Source of the DNA: JBCCGI01 sp039029355
Lineage (GTDB): Bacteria > Planctomycetota > UBA1135 > GCA-002686595
Assembly: GCA_039029355.1 (NCBI GenBank)
Contig: JBCCGI010000126.1
Coordinates: forward strand, 1 to 18,197
Direction of reading: 5' to 3'
DNA length: 18,197 nucleotides
Both the position numbers and the translations under genes were made by a program. The notes under the pieces are model-generated. The model had not been told where the DNA came from and ran no database searches. It was given only the letters and a program-made list of their open reading frames with translations. Below, piece after piece: positions 1 to 5,930 of this stretch (position 1 is its first letter; each line of letters opens with the position of its first letter).

Positions 1-23
1 GCGCGCGAGCGCCCCCGACGCCT

Positions 24-743
24 CTAGCCGTCGACCTGCAACAGGTCGGCACCGCCGCACGAAACGGTCACCGTGTCACCGGGGTCCAGATCGAGCGCTC
101 CGGAGAACTCGACGAAGCTCACCGCCGGGAACGCGCCGGCCGGGACCGTGCCGTTCGCGAGCGAAACGTCTTGACCGGCCGAGGCGTCGAACCAGGTCAC
201 GTTGACCGGCTGGGCGGATGCCCACCGGTTGGTGACGACCGTCTTCCAGGACTGGGCGTCGGCGCTGTAGACAAAGCGCGCCACGCGGCTCAGCGTGAGG
301 TCGGCTCCGTAGCCGACCTGGGCGACGCCGGTGAGGGTCACCTCGGCGGTGACCGGGTCGAGCGTCGCGATCTGGAAGGCCTGCTGGAAGGACCCCGTGA
401 GCGTCCCAAACGACGAGGCGACGCCGCCGCCCCCGACTCCGTCGAGGGGGAGCGTGCCCAGGAGCGTGATGCTGGACGGGTTCAGCGCGAGCTCTCCGAA
501 GGCGGTCGGGAGCGGCGGAATGGTCCCGCTGGAGAAGGCGACGAAGGCCTGCCCGCCGACGGGCCCGCCCGAGACCTCGAGCGAGATCTGGGTGTCGGGG
601 GCGGTCGGAACCGAACCCGTAATGCCCGGCTCAGGACCGCCGGGCGGCACCAGCTTGACGTCCACGTCAAGCGACTGAGCCGCGGGGATGGCGGCGACGA
701 GAGGTGCGGCGACGGAGAGGGTGAAGATCCGCGCGATGCGCAT
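24..743 (-). CDS. Small secreted protein of unknown function
   Basis: Encodes 239 residues from an ATG at 743. The open frame extends upstream to 1052, but the codons before 743 read as low-complexity non-protein sequence, and residues 1-24 from this ATG form a good Sec signal peptide: basic MRIAR, a hydrophobic stretch, then an Ala-rich IPAAQS cleavage region. A GAGG lies about 10 nt upstream. The mature part is rich in Gly, Val, Thr and Ser with alternating hydrophobic residues, as expected for an extracellular beta-sandwich. It has one Cys, near the C-terminus (SCGGADLLQ). I see no DxDxDG loops, catalytic motif or membrane segment after the signal peptide, and it lacks the C-terminal module of its neighbours. 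It lies 227 nt downstream of the VCBS gene in the same direction, so it may have its own transcript. Function not recognised; that it is real and exported is fairly sure. Confidence 0.75.
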   Translation of the reverse strand: MRIARIFTLSVAAPLVAAIPAAQSLDVDVKLVPPGGPEPGITGSVPTAPDTQISLEVSGGPVGGQAFVAFSSGTIPPLPTAFGELALNPSSITLLGTLPLDGVGGGGVASSFGTLTGSFQQAFQIATLDPVTAEVTLTGVAQVGYGADLTLSRVARFVYSADAQSWKTVVTNRWASAQPVNVTWFDASAGQDVSLANGTVPAGAFPAVSFVEFSGALDLDPGDTVTVSCGGADLLQVDG

Positions 744-970
744 CGGGGAGGTACCTCGTTTCGAGGAGGAAGGACGAGTGGGTGAGAGAACGCTCGCCGC
801 AGGGTAGTGCGATCCGCGGCTCGCAAGTCGGCGGAGCATCACAATCAAGATGGAACCGCGGCCGTGTTGCGTGACCTTTGCAAGACGCGCGAAGTCGTTA
901 CGCGAGCCGAACGGCCGGGCGCCGCCCTCTCCCGAGCGAACCTCGCGGCCCTCGTGGTTCCCGCGATGCG
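744..970. other. Intergenic gap, nothing firm
   Basis: The 227 bases between two minus-strand genes must hold the 3' end of the VCBS gene and the leader of the small secreted protein. There is a slightly A/T-richer patch near 838-856. I could not find a convincing -35/-10 pair, a T-tract terminator or a small ORF. Confidence 0.4.
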
Positions 971-3595
971 TCAGAGGCTCCCGACCACCAGGTCGAGCGC
1001 GTTCGTAAGCGTGATCGTCGGCCCGGAGTCGAGCGACGCCGCCTGGGCGCACAGCGCGACGCCGACGAGCGTGCAGTCGTCGGGGATCGCCAGCGAGAAC
1101 GGCTGGCCGGGGGGCGCGGTGAACGTCAACCCGGCCGGGCCGGGCGCGCAGAGCAGCGTCCCGAACGGCGTGGGCACGTTGACGGCGGCGGTGCTAAGCC
1201 CCAGGAAGTCGAGCGCCGCTCGCGGCACGAAGCTGGTGTGGTCGACGAGCGGGTCCCACGTGGCTCCGGCGATCGGGGGGCTGGTCTGGCCGGGGAGAAG
1301 CACCGCCGGGTTCGGCGGCGAGCCGACGCGCACGACCTCGCTCGCGACGGCCGACGCCGCGCAGGCCTGGTTCTCATACCACTCGGCGTAGTCGAAGAGG
1401 CCCGACCCGCCGTACACCAGGAGGTCGTCATCGCCGTCCCCATCGAGATCCGCGAGGTCCGTCGCCGGGAGCTCCGGCGCGGGGATCGGCTGCGCGCGGC
1501 CGAAGGTCCAGCCGCCCTGGTTCTCGAACCAGTTGAGCCCGTCCGGCGGGTTGCTCGACGTCGCGAGGTCCACGTCGCCGTCCCCGTCGAGGTCCGACGG
1601 ATGGAAGCCGTTCAGCGTCCCCGCCTGGAGCAACCCTACCTCCGCCCCGAACGTGCCGGCGCCGAGGTTCTCGATGCCATACAGGCTGCCGAAGCCGACC
1701 ATCTCCGACCACAGGACGTCGAGCTCCCCGTCCTCGTCGAGGTCCGCCACCCTAGCCTGAAAGGCGAACGAGGTCGGCGAAGCGAGGGGCAGCGCGGCGC
1801 CGAAGGCGCCCGCTCCGTCCGTGTTCTCGTACCAGACCACCTGCCGCACGCCGGTCTGGATCACCGCGAGCAGATCCGCGTCCCCGTCGCCGTCCAGATC
1901 GGCGCCCTCCAGGGACAAGGCCGTGGAGACCGACGAGTCGATTCCCTGCTTCGGCCCGAACACGCCGAGGCCGAGGTTGCGGTGCCAGGCGACGTCGTCG
2001 TCGGCGTTCGACGCCGTCACGAGGTCGGGAAGCCCGTCCCCATCCACGTCGAGCGCGATCGCGTCCGAGACGAAAGGCCCGAGCGCGACCATCTGCGGCC
2101 CGAACGTCCCCGCGCCGCCCTGGTTCTCGTACCAGACCACCGTGGCCGTGTCCCATTCGAGCACGAGGATGTCGAGGTCGCCATCGCCGTCCAGGTCGAC
2201 CGCCTCGGGGGCGCCCTCGCCGTGCTGGGTTCCAAAGACCTGTCGGGGGCCGAAGCTACCGGCGCCGTCCAGGTTCTCCTGCCACCCGATCGTCCCGTCG
2301 CCGTTGCCGACGACGATCAGGTCCTCGTCCCCGTCGCCGTCCAGGTCGCCGGGAGCCAGGAGCGGGTCCGACACGAGCGGCGCGACGCGCTGCTGCGGCA
2401 CCGGGCCCGGCGACGCGCCCGCATTCGCGTACCACGTCACGGCCGCCTCGATGTCGAGTCCACCGTAGCCGACATCCTCACCCCCAACGGCGCCGACGAG
2501 CACGTCGAGCTGACCGTTGCCGTCGAGGTCGCCGGTCGTCACCCACGTTGCTCCCGGGACGTCGAGCGTGACGTCGACCCCGAACCCGAAGCTCCCCGGC
2601 GCGAGGTTCTCGTACCGCGCAACCCGCGACAGCAGGAACGCGTAGTAGAAGAGGTAGCTCACCTCCGCGACGCAGGCGCCGAGCACGTCCGCGTCGCCGT
2701 CGGCATCGAGGTCGGCGGCGTGGACCGACACCGCCTGGTCCATGTCCTGCGCGAGCACGCTCTGGACGCCGAAGCCGCCGAGGCCGTCCGCGTTCGCGTA
2801 CCACGCGATCTTGTCGTCGTGGAAGGAGGCCGACAACGCGTCCTGATCCCCGTCGCCGTCCAGGTCGGCGGCAGAAACCGACTCTGCGCCGCCCGCGAGC
2901 TGCGTGATCGTCTGGGCCGCGCCGAACGCGCCGCCGCCGTGGTTCTCGTACCAGCTCACCCGGTCGTCCAACCGGCTGGCCGCCAGCACGTCGACGTCCG
3001 CGTCGCCGTCCAGATCGCTGGCGAAGACGGCCTCGACGCCGAGCGCGCCTCCGCCGATCACCTGCCGCGGACCGAAGGTGCCGGCGCCGTCCAGGTTGGC
3101 GTACCACGCCACGGTGTCGGTCGCGCGTGCGCCCACGAGCGCGTCGTTGTCCCCGTCGCCGTCCAGGTCGGCCGCGACGACCGAGGCCACATCGTCCGCA
3201 GCGCCGTCCAGCAGCCGCTCTCCCCCGAAGGTCCCGAGCCCGTCCAGGTTCTCGAACCACGCGAGCCGCGACGGCGCGCCGAGCTCCTCGGTGGCGGCGA
3301 GCACGTCCAGGTCGCCGTCGCCGTCCAGGTCGACCGCCACCGCCGAGCTAGCCGGCGAGTCGAGCTCCGCGATCGCGCGTTCGCGCTCGAAGTTGCCACC
3401 GCCGGCACTCTCAAACCACACCAGACGCCAGCGCGGCTGGTCGACAGCCGCGAGTACGTCGCGGTCCCCGTCGCCGTCCAGGTCGACGGCCTCGGCGAAG
3501 TTGCCGAGCGGCGGGCTGACGAGGGAGCCGCCGACGGGGAAGTCCTCCGCCGAGGCCGAGAGGGCGAAGCAGAGCGTGGTGAGGGGGAGCGGCAT
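971..3595 (-). CDS. Secreted VCBS/FG-GAP repeat protein, 14 DxDxDG repeats
   Basis: Encodes 874 residues. The ATG at 3595 gives a short Sec signal peptide (MPLPLTTLCFALSASAEDF) and has GGAGG 4 nt upstream. Residues about 38-740 carry 14 copies of a 45-60 residue unit: a Ca-binding-type loop of the form DLDGDGDxDVL, then a strand ending in WYEN or WFEN, then GxGTFG. This is the FG-GAP/VCBS pattern (Pfam PF13517-like), which folds into beta-propeller blades binding Ca2+; it suggests a surface or extracellular adhesive or structural role, not catalysis. One repeat (LDADGDADVLG) is followed by an aromatic insert, SYLFYYAFLLSR. Residues 752-874 form a separate C-terminal module (PPNP, WDPLVDH, GTLLC, LVGVALCAQA, ending LTNALDLVVGSL) shared with the 902-residue protein upstream. 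The repeat codons make long empty frames on the plus strand. The class is certain; the partner or ligand is unknown. Confidence 0.93.
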   Translation of the reverse strand: MPLPLTTLCFALSASAEDFPVGGSLVSPPLGNFAEAVDLDGDGDRDVLAAVDQPRWRLVWFESAGGGNFERERAIAELDSPASSAVAVDLDGDGDLDVLAATEELGAPSRLAWFENLDGLGTFGGERLLDGAADDVASVVAADLDGDGDNDALVGARATDTVAWYANLDGAGTFGPRQVIGGGALGVEAVFASDLDGDADVDVLAASRLDDRVSWYENHGGGAFGAAQTITQLAGGAESVSAADLDGDGDQDALSASFHDDKIAWYANADGLGGFGVQSVLAQDMDQAVSVHAADLDADGDADVLGACVAEVSYLFYYAFLLSRVARYENLAPGSFGFGVDVTLDVPGATWVTTGDLDGNGQLDVLVGAVGGEDVGYGGLDIEAAVTWYANAGASPGPVPQQRVAPLVSDPLLAPGDLDGDGDEDLIVVGNGDGTIGWQENLDGAGSFGPRQVFGTQHGEGAPEAVDLDGDGDLDILVLEWDTATVVWYENQGGAGTFGPQMVALGPFVSDAIALDVDGDGLPDLVTASNADDDVAWHRNLGLGVFGPKQGIDSSVSTALSLEGADLDGDGDADLLAVIQTGVRQVVWYENTDGAGAFGAALPLASPTSFAFQARVADLDEDGELDVLWSEMVGFGSLYGIENLGAGTFGAEVGLLQAGTLNGFHPSDLDGDGDVDLATSSNPPDGLNWFENQGGWTFGRAQPIPAPELPATDLADLDGDGDDDLLVYGGSGLFDYAEWYENQACAASAVASEVVRVGSPPNPAVLLPGQTSPPIAGATWDPLVDHTSFVPRAALDFLGLSTAAVNVPTPFGTLLCAPGPAGLTFTAPPGQPFSLAIPDDCTLVGVALCAQAASLDSGPTITLTNALDLVVGSL

Positions 3596-4004
3596 GCGGC
3601 CTCCGGGTTCCGGGAGCGGTCGCCCGCAGAGGGAGAGCCCAAGATGCGCGACACGACAAATCCCGGATTCGCCGCGCGGCTCGGCCGCGACGCCGGCCCG
3701 CTCCGAGCCCGAAGCCCGAGCGCGGTGAGGCTCACTCGATGGACGTCACTCCCGCCCAGGTCAGCACCAGTCGTCGTGCACGTCGGCGAGCTCGGCCGCC
3801 AGCCGCGGATGGTGCGCGCGGAGCGCCTCGAGCTCGACCTCACCGGACTCCTGGAGGTGGTGTAGGTAGACCTCTTCGGCCTCCCGCCGGAGTGCCTTGC
3901 GCTCCCCGGTCTCGGTGGATCCCATGCCTCCTACGTCAGCAGAGGCCCCAGTCGCGGCCGGGACGACGGCGGGCGGGGCGCAGGCTCGCTCGCCCGGACG
4001 CGGG
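3596..4004. other. Intergenic region holding a possible small ORF
   Basis: These 409 bases separate two minus-strand secreted-protein genes. The one coding-like stretch is the 54-residue frame at 3761-3925, listed separately. The remainder (3596-3760 and 3926-4004) is GC-rich, with no clear promoter, T-tract terminator or repeat. The two secreted-protein genes are therefore probably not one tight operon. Confidence 0.5.
3761..3925 (-). CDS. Possible 54-residue small ORF, kinase-leader-like
   Basis: ATG at 3925, TGA at 3761-3763, 54 codons. The peptide is highly charged and reads as protein: residues 9-22 RKALRREAEEVYLH, then a QESGEVELEALRAHHP stretch, then RLAAELADVHDDWC. The pattern of acidic helix, then HPxLAxEL, then H-x-x-W resembles the cytoplasmic N-terminal leader of many planctomycete Ser/Thr protein kinases and WD40 proteins. 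That likeness is from memory, not from a search. An AGGAGG lies upstream but only 1 nt from the ATG, which is unusually tight. No kinase domain follows in any frame before the VCBS gene. It could be a genuine small acidic protein, the stub of a deleted kinase gene, or chance. Confidence 0.4.
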   Translation of the reverse strand: MGSTETGERKALRREAEEVYLHHLQESGEVELEALRAHHPRLAAELADVHDDWC

Positions 4005-5660
4005 TCAGCTCCCGATGGTCAGCTCCAGCCCCCGCGTCAGTCCGAACAGAAGCTGCCCCGAGGAGCCTCCAGTCGGATCCAGCAGCAGTCCCTGCGCGTA
4101 CAGCGGCAGCGCCAGCAGGGTCGGGTCCTGGGGGATCGCCACCGGCACTGCCGCGGGCTGTCCCGGCCCGCCCCACGGCGCCCCGATCAGCTCGGGTACG
4201 ACCAGATCGAGCACGAGGAGCTCTCCGGCGGGCTGGCTCGGATCCATGGCGAAGCCCGGAACCTGCACGCCGCAGGGCGTCGCCAGGTCGACCAGCGAGA
4301 GGGCGACGAAGGGCAGAGCGCCGGGGTTCTGCGTGCCGAGCGGGTTGTCGACCAGGAAGTCGAACGAGCCCCCGAGGAAGGGCCCGCCGGTGACCTCGAG
4401 CGATCCGTCCGGAGCCAGGTCGCAGCCGTAGGAGCCGAGGCTCGCCGGCGAGACCTCGGCGTGGAAGAGGACGTGCACCTCGCCGCGGTCCGGGCCGGTG
4501 GTCTCGTCGTCAGGCGCTCCGACCACGATCTCGGCGAGCCCGTCGCCGTCGTGGTCGGCGACCGCGCAGACCGACTCCCAGCCGTCGACGGTGCCCAGCA
4601 CATCGAGCTCGTCGTGCTTCAGGTAGGAGCGGACCGTGCCGTTGGTCCGCAGGAACAAAAGGTGCAGGTGCTCGCCCCCCACCAGCAGGTCGGGCGCGCC
4701 CGCGCCGTCGAAGTCCCCGAGCCGCGCGAGGTCGTCGCCGAAGGAAGACGCGTCGTCGAAGAGATGCGCGGGAGCTCCGCCGGCGGCGCTGATCTTGCGC
4801 TCCGAGGCGACGGTGCCGTCGGTGTTCATGAACAGCACCCAGAGGGCGCCGGTGTTGGTGCCGCCATCGTCGTCCCGCGGCGCGCTCACCACCAGGTCGT
4901 CGACGCCGTCGCCGTCGACGTCGCCGGGCGAGGCGAGCGCGGTCCCGAACTCGTCGGAGTTGGAGAGCGATCCGAGGAAGCCGCCGCTCCCCGAGCCGAT
5001 CGTGCTCAGCAGCGGGAACGGGTGCATCGGGTCCTCCAGCTCGAACACGTGCACCGCGCCGCGGTTCATGCCTCCGAGGTCGAGGCGCGGCTCACCGACC
5101 GCCAGCTCCTCGTAGCCGTCGAAGTCGAGGTCGCCCAGCCGACCGAGGGACGCGCCGAAGTCGTTGAACGTCAGCGCGGCACCCGGGTAGTCGTCGTCGC
5201 CCAGCCGTCCCCAGAAGCTCCAGCCTCCGGTCGGCGTCAGCGACACGAGCTCGATCACCCCTTCGCGCGCCACGGCGACGTCCACGGTCCCGTCGAGGTC
5301 CAGGTCGCCGACCTGGGCGACGGCTCGGCCGTACTCAACGCTCTGCGTCGGCGCGTTCGGCGGGGTCAGCTTGGTCCGGTGCTTCACCGCACCCTGGGCA
5401 TCGAGGAACAAGAGGTACGCCGCGCCGGCGTCCGGCCCGTCGTCGTCGTCGCCCGGCGCGCCGACGATCAGGTCGACCAGCCCGTCGCCGTCCAGGTCGC
5501 CCACGCGGTCGACGTCCTCGCCGAAGCGATCGTCGTCGTCGAGCACGAAGCCGAGGCCGCCCTCCAGCTCGTTGATGGTCTGGACGTCGAGGATCTCGCC
5601 CTCCGCACCGGGGGCGGCTGCGAGGACGGTGAGCGCGGCGATGGAACTGAGCTGCTGCAT
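4005..5660 (-). CDS. Secreted integrin-alpha-like FG-GAP repeat protein
   Basis: Encodes 551 residues. I chose the ATG at 5660 (MQQLSSIAAL) over one 5 codons upstream because GGAGG sits 8 nt before it. Residues 1-20 are a Sec signal peptide. From about residue 35 to 390 there are six FG-GAP repeats of integrin-alpha type, each starting FGxxxxxxGDLDGDG or a close variant, then VDLIVGAP, then a strand such as GAAYLLFL. They occur in irregular spacing, with linkers of the form DGTVxxxxKI. The fourth repeat is the best match (SPGDVDGDGVDDLVVSAP). This predicts a Ca2+-binding beta-propeller outside the cytoplasm. Residues about 405-551 form a C-terminal domain ending in IPQDPTLLALPLYAQGLLLD and GLELTIGS, a spacing that echoes the C-terminus of the two neighbouring secreted proteins. 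Ligand unknown. Confidence 0.92.
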   Translation of the reverse strand: MQQLSSIAALTVLAAAPGAEGEILDVQTINELEGGLGFVLDDDDRFGEDVDRVGDLDGDGLVDLIVGAPGDDDDGPDAGAAYLLFLDAQGAVKHRTKLTPPNAPTQSVEYGRAVAQVGDLDLDGTVDVAVAREGVIELVSLTPTGGWSFWGRLGDDDYPGAALTFNDFGASLGRLGDLDFDGYEELAVGEPRLDLGGMNRGAVHVFELEDPMHPFPLLSTIGSGSGGFLGSLSNSDEFGTALASPGDVDGDGVDDLVVSAPRDDDGGTNTGALWVLFMNTDGTVASERKISAAGGAPAHLFDDASSFGDDLARLGDFDGAGAPDLLVGGEHLHLLFLRTNGTVRSYLKHDELDVLGTVDGWESVCAVADHDGDGLAEIVVGAPDDETTGPDRGEVHVLFHAEVSPASLGSYGCDLAPDGSLEVTGGPFLGGSFDFLVDNPLGTQNPGALPFVALSLVDLATPCGVQVPGFAMDPSQPAGELLVLDLVVPELIGAPWGGPGQPAAVPVAIPQDPTLLALPLYAQGLLLDPTGGSSGQLLFGLTRGLELTIGS

Positions 5661-5668
5661 GCGGGTTG

Positions 5669-5673
5669 CCTCC
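5669..5673 (-). promoter_or_regulatory. Ribosome binding site deciding the FG-GAP gene start
   Basis: Reads GGAGG on the minus strand, 8 nt before the ATG at 5660 and 23 nt before nothing else useful. It favours this ATG over the in-frame ATG at 5675, for which the GGAGG would lie inside the spacer or the coding region. Confidence 0.6.
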
Positions 5674-5873
5674 ACCCGGCCTACGGGCGACGGGGCCCGG
5701 CGGATTCCGGGGCGCCGCGGGAGGCGGACCTAAGTGCCTGCCGGCAGCCGCCTTCGGGCTACGGCGCGAAGGCCACGGCGATCGCGTTGCGCGCGCCGAC
5801 CAGGAGGGCCTGCGACCCGAAGTCGAGCAGCGCAAAGGCGCGATTGCGCGGTCAGGCCGAGCAAGCTCGGAGG

Positions 5874-5902
5874 AGGCGGACCCCGGCGACCGGGGCCCGC
5901 CT
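5874..5902 (-). terminator. Strong hairpin after the triple-module gene
   Basis: AGGCGG then CCCCGG (5874-5886) pairs with CCGGGG then CCGCCT (5890-5902) around a 3-nt loop, with a single A/C mismatch in the stem. It begins 28 nt past the stop codon at 5931, where a terminator would be expected. No T-run follows on the minus strand, so it may be a GC-rich pausing or 3'-end-stabilising hairpin and not a classic intrinsic terminator. Confidence 0.5.
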
Positions 5903-5930
5903 CTCGCAGCGGTCGGACCCGTGCCGCGAG

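Noticed and set aside
971..3595. Recurring GTCCCCGTCGCCGTCCAGGTC-like DNA motif considered as a CRISPR-like or satellite array
   Set aside because: The period is irregular, the intervening DNA is coding, and the motif is the reverse complement of the DLDGDGD codons. It is a protein repeat.
878..3865. 995-codon open frame on the plus strand, opposite the VCBS gene
   Set aside because: It is the antisense of GAC-CTG-GAC-GGC-GAC type codons, which contain no stops in that frame. The translation is an Arg/Val/Glu-rich repeat with no fold or signal, while the minus-strand frame has a signal peptide, Ca loops and a C-terminal module.
5759..5851. Stop-to-stop peptide on the minus strand, tail reading ALLDFGSQALLVGARN and ending FAP
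   Set aside because: It looks faintly like the end of a secreted-protein C-terminal domain, perhaps a decayed gene, but is only 31 codons with no start. Too little to claim.
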